DNA of 64,000 bases. Origin: Arthrobacter sp. OY3WO11 (GTDB lineage: Bacteria > Actinomycetota > Actinomycetes > Actinomycetales > Micrococcaceae). Positions 1 through 7,792 of this stretch are shown here, in pieces. Below the pieces are notes generated by a model that saw only the letters and a program-made list of their open reading frames with translations, made no database searches and had not been told where the DNA came from. The position numbers were made by a program, and so were the translations under genes. Positions within the stretch are counted from its first letter, which is position 1. Every line of letters starts with the position of its first letter. The stretch spans positions 1,065,835 through 1,129,834 of the forward strand of contig NZ_LWLP01000001.1 in NCBI RefSeq assembly GCF_001641125.1. The letters are read 5' to 3'.

Positions 1-402
1 GCGGACCGCGGGCTGCATGAGCTGACCGTTACGATCCGTCCGGGGGCGGATATTGCCGGCGCCGTGGAGGAAGGCTACCGAACCAACCTTGTTCCCCGGT
101 TGGTTCACGGCGGTTCCCCGGTGGAACCGCTGTTCTCCGTGACGAACCCTGCCCTGGTGATTGAAGCCGTCAAGCTGGCGGAGGACGGGTCCGGGGACGT
201 GGTTGTCCGCCTCTACGAGTCCTTGGGCCAACGGTCGGCAGGAAAGGTGACCGCGAACTTTTCCGTGCAGGGCGTTACTTCAGTGGATTTGTTGGAGCGT
301 CCGCTCGAGGCGCCGGGCGTGAACGCCTGTGCTGACGGAGCGGAACTGGGCCTGCGGCCTTTCCAGCTGGTGACCCTGCGGTTCGCCCGCGACCAGGGGT
401 AG
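1..402 (+). CDS. GH38 alpha-mannosidase, C-terminal fragment
   Basis: The reading frame is open from the first base of the window, so only the last 133 residues are visible. They match the C-terminal beta-sandwich of glycoside hydrolase family 38 alpha-mannosidases: the stretch VIEAVKLAEDGSGDVVVRLY followed by ESLGQRS, and an ending in FQLVTLRFAR, are typical of the last strands of that family. The enzyme cleaves terminal alpha-linked mannose from glycans, and the bacterial cytoplasmic forms are usually about 1000 residues. The catalytic domain lies upstream of this window, so activity cannot be judged. No other gene follows on this strand before 2390. Confidence 0.8.
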   Translation, partial: ADRGLHELTVTIRPGADIAGAVEEGYRTNLVPRLVHGGSPVEPLFSVTNPALVIEAVKLAEDGSGDVVVRLYESLGQRSAGKVTANFSVQGVTSVDLLERPLEAPGVNACADGAELGLRPFQLVTLRFARDQG

Positions 403-497
403 CCGCTTCTTTAGCTCATGGAACCGTGAATTCGGGCCAGGCATTGAAGGGTGTCTGCGTCAGGAAAGCACGCGCCCAAACGGGCTTTAACCAGGCT

Positions 498-531
498 GAG
501 TGGGGGCGGTCCCCAACGGCCGCCACCACTC
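498..531 (+). terminator. Possible terminator hairpin after the mannosidase gene
   Basis: GAGTGG (498-503) pairs with CCACTC (526-531), and GCGG (506-509) with CCGC (520-523). The stem is interrupted and has no U-run, so it is only a weak candidate. The 265-bp gap 403-667 otherwise holds a second weak inverted repeat at 632-657 (TTTCACA/TGTGAAA) that could end the minus-strand transcript. Confidence 0.3.
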
Positions 532-667
532 ATCCCCCCAATAGGTGTGAAGGCCCCCGGAGCGGCCAACGTCTTGGAATTTATCCCCGTTCGAAAACGA
601 CCTTCGCTCCACCTTCACACATTCATGATTGTTTCACATTCTAATGATTTTGTGAAAGCCAGCAGGG

Positions 668-1405
668 TTACTTTTCGGTATATGTCCTTTTGGCGGACGA
701 CGTCTTTCTGTTCTGCACCCGTGCCGCCCAGATCAGCGCCAGGCCAAGGACGAAGCACAGTACGGCGGTGTAGTTGATGACGAACTCCGCCGCCCCCCAC
801 TCGGGAGGCACCACGGGAAAGAGCAGTGTCAGGGCGATGGCCACTCCGCCTGTTGCCAGGAGTGCGGCGGCAACCCGCACGAGGACCGGCAACCGGCTCC
901 GGACAGCGCTGACCATGGCGGGCAGCAGTACTAGGGATACGTATGCGGGATAAGCCCTTCCGGCTGCTCCGTAGTACTCCACCAGGACAAAATTCCGTTC
1001 GCTCTTTTGTGACGGTCCTGCAAGGCCTGCCGAAGAACCCGCCGTGTCCATCATGAAGAACAGGATCATCAACGCTAGGGAGATGACCAGCAGCACAACC
1101 ATGCCGGCTTTCCCCGTGATGAGCCGGTAGGCGCTGTCGGCGCCGAAACCGCGGGTGACCCGGATGCCGACAAAGTAGATGGCTGCGAAGATGATGAAGC
1201 GCAGCAGCAGGTTGGCCAGGTTGATGCCGCCCAGGGCCTGGTCGATGGCCACGTAGGGCGCTTCGATGCTCAGGAGGATGGCGACGGTCATCAGTCCGAA
1301 GATGTAGAACAGCGACCTGTTCTCTCCGCGGATGGCACTGGGCACGCGGGCCGCTGCGGTGAGCGCGCAGATGGCCAGCGTGGACCATTGAAGAATGTCG
1401 ATCAT
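668..1405 (-). CDS. Multi-pass membrane protein paired with an HTH regulator
   Basis: A 245-residue protein with about seven hydrophobic segments, running from MIDILQWSTLAICALTAAA near the N-terminus to a last segment (CFVLGLALIWAA) and a short basic tail. I do not recognise a characterised family with certainty; it resembles the actinobacterial membrane proteins encoded next to XRE-type regulators (MAB_1171c-like). I chose the ATG at 1405 because it overlaps the stop of the upstream HTH gene by ATGA, which implies translational coupling. A start five codons further upstream is also open. The pairing suggests that the membrane protein senses or transports something and the HTH protein controls it, but this is inference. 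No catalytic motif is visible. Confidence 0.7.
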   Translation of the reverse strand: MIDILQWSTLAICALTAAARVPSAIRGENRSLFYIFGLMTVAILLSIEAPYVAIDQALGGINLANLLLRFIIFAAIYFVGIRVTRGFGADSAYRLITGKAGMVVLLVISLALMILFFMMDTAGSSAGLAGPSQKSERNFVLVEYYGAAGRAYPAYVSLVLLPAMVSAVRSRLPVLVRVAAALLATGGVAIALTLLFPVVPPEWGAAEFVINYTAVLCFVLGLALIWAARVQNRKTSSAKRTYTEK

Positions 1406-2139
1406 CCCAGGTTCTCCCAAATTTTTTCAGTTTGCGCTTGGTCCTGCTCCTGGCGCTTCAGCACCTTGCCCAGTGCCTGCAGCCGGTCGCCCGCCAAGGC
1501 GGTGAGGTCGCCGTCGGACAGGCTGTCCAGGGCGGCCTGCCGCGCACCCGGCGGCCAGCCCGCTTCCTCTTCGGTGATCAGGCCGGTAGCCACCAGGCCA
1601 CCGGCCGGTCCGACGCCGGCAGCAAGCGCGGTGGCAAGCGCCAGCTCCGGAGACAGCCGGTTGGCAGTCAGTTGCGCTGAATAGTTTTGGGGCGCCACTC
1701 CCGTGGCCGCGGAAACGCGGTGCCGCACTTCGCCGTCGTCGATGGCGTCAACCCAGTTTTTTACCGAGGTGGCGTGCGGGGCGGCGGTAAGGGGTGGTGA
1801 CGCTGACCCCGAAGTGCCGGCGGGCTCCGTTGCCGGACGCGCAAGGACAGCCCGCAGGAGATCGGCCGTGGAAACCTGGCTGACAAGTTCGCAACGCGTT
1901 GGCAGAGCCTGGGGACCGGCGAGGTCCCGGTATGCCTCGAAAGTGGCCAGGGCCGCGAGCGGGTTGACGTCGTAGGCGCGGCTGATGCTGACCACGGTGC
2001 TGACCGAGACTTTTCCTCGGACCAGCTGCTGGGCAAGGGTAGTCCGCTTGATCCCTGAGATCCTGCAGACGTCAGCCGTGCTGACGTCCGGCGCAATGCC
2101 TTGCAGCCACCGCTGGAACGCCTTGGCGGGGATGGTCAT
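1402..2139 (-). CDS. Helix-turn-helix (XRE-like) regulator
   Basis: A 245-residue protein. The N-terminal 65 residues form an XRE-like helix-turn-helix: STADVCRISGIKRTTLAQQL followed by VSVSTVVSISRAYDVNPLAAL, the usual recognition-helix and capping pattern. The rest is unlike known effector domains. Residues around 150-190 contain a second, weaker helical repeat of the same type (VSAATGVAPQNYSAQLTANR). It is the first gene of a two-gene minus-strand unit, coupled by ATGA to the membrane protein behind it, and is transcribed divergently from the ABC-F gene. It may therefore also affect that promoter. DNA binding is well supported; the target and ligand are unknown. Confidence 0.75.
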   Translation of the reverse strand: MTIPAKAFQRWLQGIAPDVSTADVCRISGIKRTTLAQQLVRGKVSVSTVVSISRAYDVNPLAALATFEAYRDLAGPQALPTRCELVSQVSTADLLRAVLARPATEPAGTSGSASPPLTAAPHATSVKNWVDAIDDGEVRHRVSAATGVAPQNYSAQLTANRLSPELALATALAAGVGPAGGLVATGLITEEEAGWPPGARQAALDSLSDGDLTALAGDRLQALGKVLKRQEQDQAQTEKIWENLG

Positions 2140-2197
2140 GGAGGGCTCTCTGCAGAACGGATGGTGTGTCGATTTTAGCGTGCCGCATCGGGGCGGT

Positions 2198-2226
2198 TTT
2201 ACCCGTGCTGCCGTTTCGACTATGCT
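2198..2226 (+). promoter_or_regulatory. Predicted promoter of the ABC-F gene
   Basis: TTTACC (2198-2203) and TATGCT (2221-2226) are separated by 17 bp and each match four of six positions of the sigma-70-type consensus. Transcription would start near 2233, leaving a leader of roughly 157 nt. Confidence 0.4.
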
Positions 2227-2237
2227 TGATGGTCGAG

Positions 2238-2276
2238 CCCGTTGGTCCGTACACCCCCCAAGTCCGGACCAGCGGG
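2238..2276 (+). terminator. Leader hairpin in front of the ABC-F gene (attenuator candidate)
   Basis: CCCGTTGGTCCG (2238-2249) pairs with CGGACCAGCGGG (2265-2276), twelve pairs with one G-U, followed by the pyrimidine run TTCTTTC. It lies inside the predicted untranslated leader, 113 bp before the start codon. The 3' arm (CAGCGGGTT, 2270-2278) is also perfectly complementary over nine bases to AACCCGCTG at 2354-2362, so the leader can adopt two exclusive folds. Confidence 0.45.
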
Positions 2277-2389
2277 TTCTTTCATGTCCTGCCGCCCGCG
2301 CTCCTTCCTCCCGGGTAAATGTCAGGGCCCTGCCAGCCAGTGTTCGGGCAGGAAACCCGCTGCGGACGCAGTGGCGAAAGGATAGAACG

Positions 2390-4060
2390 ATGACTGCAAC
2401 CCTCGTAGCGAAGGACGTTTCCGGCGGTCACGACCACCGGCAGCTTTTCTCCGGGCTCTCCCTGACAGTGGCCCCCGGGGACGTGGTGGGCGTGGTGGGC
2501 GCCAACGGAGCGGGAAAATCCACGCTGCTGCGGCTCCTCGCCGGCGTGGACCAGCCGCAGGAAGGCTCTGTCAGCCTCGCCCCCGCCGATGCCTTCGTTG
2601 GCTGGCTTCCCCAGGAACACGAACGCGTGCCCGGTGAGACAGTGGCGGGATACATTGCCCGGCGCACCGGCTGTGCCCAGGCCACCGCCGAGATGGAATC
2701 AACGGCTGAAGCCCTTGGCAGCGGCGCGCCCGGAGCGGACGACGCCTACGCGCTCGCCTTCGACAGGTGGATGGCCTCCGGCGCTGCCGACCTTGATGAC
2801 CGGATTCCTGCCGTCCTGGCGGACCTAGGCCTGGAGACCGGTCCGGAGGCTGCAATGACCGGCCTCTCCGGCGGGCAGGCAGCGAGGGTGGCGCTGGCGG
2901 CGCTGCTGCTGAGCCGGTTCGACGTGGTTCTGCTCGATGAGCCCACCAATGACCTTGACCTCGAAGGCCTCGCCAAACTGGAGGACTTTGTCACCGGCCT
3001 TCGCGGCGGCGTTGTGCTGGTAAGCCACGACCGCGAGTTCCTTGCGCGGTGCGTCACCACGGTGGTGGAACTGGACCTGGCGCAGAACGCCGTGGGCGTG
3101 TACGACGGCGGCTACGATGCCTTCCTGGAGGAACGGGCAGTTGCCAGGCGGCACGCCCGGGAGAAGTACGAGGAATTTGCGGCCACCAAGGCCGACCTGG
3201 TGTCCCGGGCGCGGACCCAGCGTGAATGGAGCTCCCAGGGCGTCCGGAACGCCATGAAGAAGAGCCCGGACAATGACAAGATCCGCCGCGCAGCCAGCAC
3301 GGAATCCTCCGAGAAACAGGCCCAAAAAGTGCGGCAGATGGAATCGCGGATCTCACGGCTGGACGCGGTGGAGGAGCCGCGGAAGGAATGGCAGCTGCAG
3401 TTCTCCATCGGTAAGGCCCCACGCTCCAGCTCAGTGGTGGCAACCCTCCGCGATGCCGTGGTCCGGCAGGGCGGCTTCACCCTGGGTCCAGTTAACCTCC
3501 AGCTGAATGCCGGCGAGCGGATCGGCATTACGGGGCCCAACGGTGCCGGTAAGTCCACGCTGCTGCGCCTGCTGCTGGGCGGCGTCGAGCCTGACTCGGG
3601 CAGTGCCGCGATGGGCGCTTCCGTGGCCGTCGGGGAGATCGACCAGGCCCGCGGACTGCTTGCCGGCGAGCTGACCCTGGGCGAGGCCGTGGAGGGAGTC
3701 CTCGTAGACCTTAACCCGGCCGAGGTCCGCACACTCCTGGCGAAGTTTGGGCTCAAGGCCGACCATACGTCCCGGACCGTGGAGTCCCTGTCACCCGGCG
3801 AGCGGACAAGGGCTGCGCTCGCGCTGCTCCAGGCCAGGGGAGTGAACCTCCTTGTCCTGGACGAGCCCACCAACCACCTGGACCTTCCCGCCATTGAGCA
3901 GCTCGAAGAAGCCCTGGAAAGCTACGAGGGCGCGCTGCTGCTGGTCACCCACGACCGCAGGCTGCTGGAAAACGTACGGCTGGATGTACGTTGGAATGTG
4001 GTTGACGGCGTCGTCACTGAAGTGTTGGCCGCCAGCGCCGCGAAAGGCACCAAAAAATGA
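2390..4060 (+). CDS. ABC-F family ATPase (ribosome-associated, possible antibiotic resistance)
   Basis: A 556-residue protein with two complete ATP-binding cassettes and no membrane segments, the hallmark of ABC-F proteins that bind the ribosomal E site. Cassette 1 has GANGAGKST (about 37-45), LSGGQAARVAL (about 158) and LLDEPTNDLD (about 181). Cassette 2 has GPNGAGKST (about 381), SPGERTRAAL (about 467) and LVLDEPTNHLD (about 488). The charged interdomain linker typical of the family lies between them. I chose ATG 2390 because GAAAGGAT precedes it and homology begins there; the frame stays open far upstream but that part is not protein-like. It overlaps the next ABC exporter gene by ATGA. 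Family membership is certain; a resistance role (macrolide, lincosamide or pleuromutilin type) is inferred from the leader hairpin and the exporter. Confidence 0.9.
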   Translation: MTATLVAKDVSGGHDHRQLFSGLSLTVAPGDVVGVVGANGAGKSTLLRLLAGVDQPQEGSVSLAPADAFVGWLPQEHERVPGETVAGYIARRTGCAQATAEMESTAEALGSGAPGADDAYALAFDRWMASGAADLDDRIPAVLADLGLETGPEAAMTGLSGGQAARVALAALLLSRFDVVLLDEPTNDLDLEGLAKLEDFVTGLRGGVVLVSHDREFLARCVTTVVELDLAQNAVGVYDGGYDAFLEERAVARRHAREKYEEFAATKADLVSRARTQREWSSQGVRNAMKKSPDNDKIRRAASTESSEKQAQKVRQMESRISRLDAVEEPRKEWQLQFSIGKAPRSSSVVATLRDAVVRQGGFTLGPVNLQLNAGERIGITGPNGAGKSTLLRLLLGGVEPDSGSAAMGASVAVGEIDQARGLLAGELTLGEAVEGVLVDLNPAEVRTLLAKFGLKADHTSRTVESLSPGERTRAALALLQARGVNLLVLDEPTNHLDLPAIEQLEEALESYEGALLLVTHDRRLLENVRLDVRWNVVDGVVTEVLAASAAKGTKK

Positions 4061-5970
4061 GCATGGACAGGGTTGCCTGGAGCTCCCTCTACAACATCAC
4101 CCGCGCCTCCAACGGCTCCAAGCCGTTTTCCAAAGAGCTCCTCAAACGGGTGTTTGGCTTCGCGCGGCCGCACCGCAGCCGGTTGGTCGCTTTCGTGCTG
4201 CTGTCCATCGTGATGGCCGTCCTGGCGGTGGCGACACCGGTGCTCGCCGGCCAGGTGGTGGACGCGATCATTGCCAAGGCAGACGCCGGAACGGTGATCT
4301 GGCTGGCAATACTGATTGCGGTCGTGGCCGTGGCCGAGGCAGGGCTGGGGCTTGTGACGCGCTGGCTCTCCTCTTCGATCGGCGAGGGCGTGATTCTGGA
4401 CCTGCGCACCAAGGTGTTCGACCACGTTCAGAAGATGCCAATCGCTTTCTTCACCCGTACCCGCACCGGTGCGCTGGTGAGCCGGCTCAACAACGATGTG
4501 ATCGGGGCGCAGGCGGCCTTCGCCGGCACGCTCTCCGGGGTAGTCAGCAATGTGGTGGCGCTGGCCCTGACGCTGGTGGTGATGCTGAACAAGTCCTGGC
4601 TGGTGACAGTGCTGGCCATGATCCTGCTGCCGATCTTCCTCCTCCCCGCCCGCCGGATGGGTTCCAGGCTGGCCGAGCTGCGCCGCGAGGCCGCCGAGCA
4701 CAACGCCACCATGGGCACGCAGATGACTGAGCGCTTCTCCGCCCCCGGCGCCACCCTGGTGAAGCTCTTTGGGCGCCCGGACGAGGAGTCCCGTGAGTTC
4801 GCGCTCCGGGCCGGACGGGTGCGGGACATAGGTGTCCGCACAGCGATGCTCCAGTTCACCTTCGTCACAGCCCTGACCCTGGTCTCCGCGCTGGCCCTGG
4901 CCCTGGTGTACGGCCTCGGCGGCTGGCTGGCGCTGGGAGGGCAGCTGGCCGCGGGTGACGTCGTGGTGCTGGCTTTGCTGCTCACCCGGCTCTACGCCCC
5001 GCTCACGGCCCTCTCCAACGCACGTGTGGAAATCATGAGTGCACTGGTCAGCTTCGAGCGCGTCTTCGAAATCCTTGACCTCAAGCCGCTCATCAGCCAG
5101 AAGCCGGACGCTGTGGAATCGCCGCGCGGCCCGCTCTCCGTGGAGTTCGACGACGTCCGGTTCTCCTATCCCTCTGCGGACAAGGTGTCCCTGGCGTCTC
5201 TGGAAGACGTCTCCACCCTGGATACCCGTGGCGGCGAGGAAGTCCTGCACGGGATCAGCTTCCGGGTGGAGCCCGGGCAGACGGTGGCGCTGGTCGGCTC
5301 CTCAGGCGCGGGCAAGTCAACCATCGCACAGCTGCTGGCCCGGCTGTACGACGTCGATTCCGGCGCCGTCCGTTTTGGTGGCGTGACGCCCGGAAAAGGG
5401 GTGGATGTCCGCGATCTGACCTTCGACTCGATGCGGGAAACCCTGGGCATGGTGACCCAGGACGGCCACCTGTTCCATGAGAGCGTTGCCTCCAACCTGC
5501 GCCTGGCCCGCCCGGACGCAACCGAAGAGGAGATGTGGGAGGCCATCCGGCAGGCCCGGCTGGAAGCCATGATCCGGTCACTCCCGGACGGGCTGGACAC
5601 AGTGGTGGGGGAGCGCGGCTACCGGCTTTCGGGCGGCGAACGCCAGCGGCTCACCATCGCCCGGCTGCTGATCGCCCAGCCACGGGTGGTCATCCTCGAT
5701 GAGGCAACGGCGGCGCTCGACTCCACCAACGAAGCTGCCGTGCAGGCTGCCCTGGGGGCTGCCCTCGAGGGGCGCACCGCCGTCGTGATTGCGCACCGCC
5801 TGTCCACCGTCCGCGCCGCGGACGCCATCCTGGTGGTGGAGGACGGCCGGATTGTGGAACGCGGGACCCACACCGAACTCCTCGCTGCCGAGGGACGGTA
5901 CGCCGAGCTCTACCGCACGCAGTTCAACGAGGCCACCGCTGTTGCCCAGGAAGCAGTTCCCGAGCTCTAG
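4057..5970 (+). CDS. ABC exporter, fused membrane and ATPase domains
   Basis: A 637-residue half-transporter with a type IV exporter fold: six membrane segments within about residues 30-320, then a nucleotide-binding domain with GSSGAGKST (about 413), LSGGERQRL (about 524) and VVILDEATAALD (about 545). The Walker B glutamate and signature are canonical, so a homodimer would have two working ATP sites. It would export lipid, peptide or drug substrates across the cytoplasmic membrane. Its start overlaps the ABC-F stop by ATGA, so the two are probably co-translated, linking ribosome protection with efflux. The substrate is not determinable from sequence. Confidence 0.88.
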   Translation: MSMDRVAWSSLYNITRASNGSKPFSKELLKRVFGFARPHRSRLVAFVLLSIVMAVLAVATPVLAGQVVDAIIAKADAGTVIWLAILIAVVAVAEAGLGLVTRWLSSSIGEGVILDLRTKVFDHVQKMPIAFFTRTRTGALVSRLNNDVIGAQAAFAGTLSGVVSNVVALALTLVVMLNKSWLVTVLAMILLPIFLLPARRMGSRLAELRREAAEHNATMGTQMTERFSAPGATLVKLFGRPDEESREFALRAGRVRDIGVRTAMLQFTFVTALTLVSALALALVYGLGGWLALGGQLAAGDVVVLALLLTRLYAPLTALSNARVEIMSALVSFERVFEILDLKPLISQKPDAVESPRGPLSVEFDDVRFSYPSADKVSLASLEDVSTLDTRGGEEVLHGISFRVEPGQTVALVGSSGAGKSTIAQLLARLYDVDSGAVRFGGVTPGKGVDVRDLTFDSMRETLGMVTQDGHLFHESVASNLRLARPDATEEEMWEAIRQARLEAMIRSLPDGLDTVVGERGYRLSGGERQRLTIARLLIAQPRVVILDEATAALDSTNEAAVQAALGAALEGRTAVVIAHRLSTVRAADAILVVEDGRIVERGTHTELLAAEGRYAELYRTQFNEATAVAQEAVPEL

Positions 5971-6386
5971 GCCTGCCTGTCCGCGCTGCCGGACCTTGCC
6001 AGCTCCGGGAGGATATGGTCCGTCAGCAGCGGGGCAAGGTCCCGGGTGGGTTGGGCATCGAGGTCCAGCCACCTGATCTCGGCGATTTCCGCGGAAGGGT
6101 GGGCCTCCCACACTCCGGGGGCCAGGAAGACTGTTGCCTCGATGTCCGTTGCGGCCTCATTCGCGGCGTCGGCGATCCACACCCCCATCAGCTGCAGTTC
6201 CCGGGGATCGAGCACGATGCCCACTTCTTCCGTGAGTTCCCGTGCTGCCGCCTGGACCGCTGTCTCCCCGGTCTCGGGCTTGCCGCCGGGATGCATGAAC
6301 ATGGCCGTGCCGCGCTTCCTCACGGTCAGGAGCCGGCCTGCCTTGTCGAACACGCAGACGGCCGAGACCACAATGCGGTCCTTCAT
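5967..6386 (-). CDS. Nudix hydrolase
   Basis: A 139-residue single-domain Nudix protein. The Nudix box reads GGKPETGETAVQ followed by AAARELTEEVGI, with all metal-binding glutamates of the GX5EX7REUXEEXGU signature present (about residues 34-56). Such enzymes hydrolyse nucleoside diphosphates linked to another moiety; the specific substrate is unknown. ATG 6386 (MKDRIVVSAV) is chosen because it overlaps the DUF6314 stop by ATGA and the domain begins there. The stop overlaps the convergent ABC exporter stop at 5967-5970, so the two genes share their 3' ends and no terminator fits between them. Confidence 0.88.
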   Translation of the reverse strand: MKDRIVVSAVCVFDKAGRLLTVRKRGTAMFMHPGGKPETGETAVQAAARELTEEVGIVLDPRELQLMGVWIADAANEAATDIEATVFLAPGVWEAHPSAEIAEIRWLDLDAQPTRDLAPLLTDHILPELARSGSADRQA

Positions 6387-6880
6387 GCAGCGGGCCCCTG
6401 CGTGCGCACCAGGTGTGACGTCAGCAGCAGGTCCTTGCGCGGGCCCCGGACATCCCACGTGTAGCTGAACCTGTCCCCGCTTTCGTAGACGTAGGTGACG
6501 CGGTACGAATCGGGATCGCACCAGTGGTTGTCAAGGTTGGACGCCGGAGCGAAGCTCATCCGGTGGAAGGGGCTGCCGTCCGGGAAGAATACGTCCAGCG
6601 TGTCAGGGCTCCCGGTAGTCCGCAGCAGGTACTCGCGGGAGGCGGGGCCGGTGAAGGAGGGCCAGCGCATGGTGCCTTCCTCACGGAAGGCCAGGCCGTC
6701 GTCGTCCGTGGGAACAAAATGTACGACGCCGGAGAAGGTTCCGCGGGTGCCTTCCGCCCGGTCCAGCAGGTCCCGCTGGACCGTCCACTGCCCGGCACTG
6801 GCAACGTCCGCGGCGGGGCCGGTCGGCGTGGGGCCAAGGAGGTAGGCGCGGAGTGCGAACTCCGGGGGAGGAAAGTTCAC
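6383..6880 (-). CDS. DUF6314 family protein
   Basis: A 165-residue protein matching the DUF6314 pattern: an early LRAYLLG, then GQWTVQRDLLDRAEGTRGTF, SGVVHF and a C-terminal WDVRGPRKDLLLTSHLVR. The family has a small beta-barrel-like fold of unknown function and is often found next to Nudix genes in actinobacteria, as here. The only start that keeps the domain intact is the GTG at 6880-6878. It lies one base from the 3' end of the tRNA-Arg gene, so the usual upstream leader is absent; GAGGG within the tRNA acceptor strand is the only possible ribosome binding sequence. It is co-oriented with the tRNA and coupled to the Nudix gene. Confidence 0.75.
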   Translation of the reverse strand: MNFPPPEFALRAYLLGPTPTGPAADVASAGQWTVQRDLLDRAEGTRGTFSGVVHFVPTDDDGLAFREEGTMRWPSFTGPASREYLLRTTGSPDTLDVFFPDGSPFHRMSFAPASNLDNHWCDPDSYRVTYVYESGDRFSYTWDVRGPRKDLLLTSHLVRTQGPAA

Positions 6881-6881
6881 G

Positions 6882-6954
6882 TGCCCTCGATTGGAATCGA
6901 ACCAACGACACCGGCTTTAGGAGAGCCGTGCTCTATCCACTGAGCTACGAGGGC
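6882..6954 (-). tRNA. tRNA-Arg (anticodon CCU)
   Basis: A 73-nt cloverleaf on the minus strand. The acceptor arms are GCCCTCG (6954-6948) and CGAGGGC (6889-6883), with discriminator A at 6882. The D-arm contains GCTCAGTGGATAGAGC, the anticodon stem is CGGCT/AGCCG around loop CTCCTAA (anticodon CCU, reading AGG), and the T-arm contains GGTTCGATTCC. CCA is not encoded. The gene abuts the DUF6314 start codon. Confidence 0.95.
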
Positions 6955-7024
6955 TTGCATCCGGCGGATCGGCAGGCCAGTCCGGCCGGACACGGATACA
7001 AGCATACAAGGTGCTGGGCCGTAC

Positions 7025-7030
7025 TACGCT
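7025..7030 (+). promoter_or_regulatory. -10 box placing a leaderless start at 7037
   Basis: TACGCT ends six bases before the ATG at 7037, so transcription would begin at or next to the start codon. No ribosome binding site precedes that ATG. Confidence 0.4.
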
Positions 7031-7036
7031 CAAGGC

Positions 7037-7792
7037 ATGAGTTCAGCGCCGTCCGCCGCCAGGCCTGCCACGATAATTCCGGACACCGCATCCACCCGCC
7101 AGTACATCGGCGCCTGGTCGGTGCTGAGCGTCCTGCAGTACTTTGCCGCGGAAGCGGCAGTGATCGGTGCCTGGGCGGGCCCCAGGCCCTATGACCTGCG
7201 GACGGGATACATCAGCGACCTTGGCGCCCTGAACTGCGGCATCTTCGACGGCCGTGAGGTGTGTTCCCCGTTGAACTGGCTGATGAACGCCTCATTCGTG
7301 GTCCAGGGTCTCGGTATGCTGCTGGGTGCCCTTTTGCTGAGCTCCGGGCTGCTCTGCGTGGCGGCCCGGGCGGATCTGCGGGTGCAGCCGCAGCGGAGGC
7401 CCTGGCTGGCGGCTGTCTGGGTTCGGATCCTGACCGGGACCGCCGGGGCCGGCACTGTCATCGTGGGACTGGTGCCCGAGGACGTAGGTTCCGGCTGGCA
7501 CATCGTGGGCGCTGTGATGTACTTCCTCGCCGGGGCCTCCGCACTGCTGGTCCTGGGTATCCTCTGGCTGCGGAAAACAAACTTCGCCTGGTTCATCGTG
7601 GTGTGTGGTGCCGTGTCCCTCGCCGCCCTGGGGACGGGGGGCCTGACGGGAATGGACGTTCCGGAGCCTGGCACGCTGGAGCGGCTCATGGGATATCCGG
7701 TCACTTTGGGCATGGCCACTGCAGGACTGGTTATTGCACGCCAGGTCCACCGCCACCGCAAAATGATGCGGGCCGGGGCAGCCCTCAGCTAG
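7037..7792 (+). CDS. DUF998 family membrane protein
   Basis: A 251-residue integral membrane protein with about six hydrophobic segments. The first is preceded by the DUF998 landmarks YFAAEAAVIGAW and YDLRTGYISDLGALNCG, and GREVCSPLNWLMNASFVVQG follows, all typical of this uncharacterised family. It has no known reaction. The start has no Shine-Dalgarno sequence but a -10 box six bases away, consistent with a leaderless mRNA. Its 3' end overlaps the convergent membrane gene by 8 bp (7785-7792). Confidence 0.8.
   Translation: MSSAPSAARPATIIPDTASTRQYIGAWSVLSVLQYFAAEAAVIGAWAGPRPYDLRTGYISDLGALNCGIFDGREVCSPLNWLMNASFVVQGLGMLLGALLLSSGLLCVAARADLRVQPQRRPWLAAVWVRILTGTAGAGTVIVGLVPEDVGSGWHIVGAVMYFLAGASALLVLGILWLRKTNFAWFIVVCGAVSLAALGTGGLTGMDVPEPGTLERLMGYPVTLGMATAGLVIARQVHRHRKMMRAGAALS

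Noticed and set aside
2161..2178. Six-codon frame MVCRF as leader peptide for ABC-F attenuation
   Set aside because: It lies upstream of the predicted promoter and has no properly spaced ribosome binding site, so it should not be on the ABC-F mRNA.
1985..2389. N-terminal extension of the ABC-F frame
   Set aside because: Open but not protein-like; overlaps the divergent HTH gene and the predicted promoter and leader hairpin. The ribosome binding site and homology start at 2390.
5967..6521. Longer Nudix frame starting at 6521
   Set aside because: The extra 45 codons overlap DUF6314 in another frame; the domain and the ATGA coupling begin at 6386.
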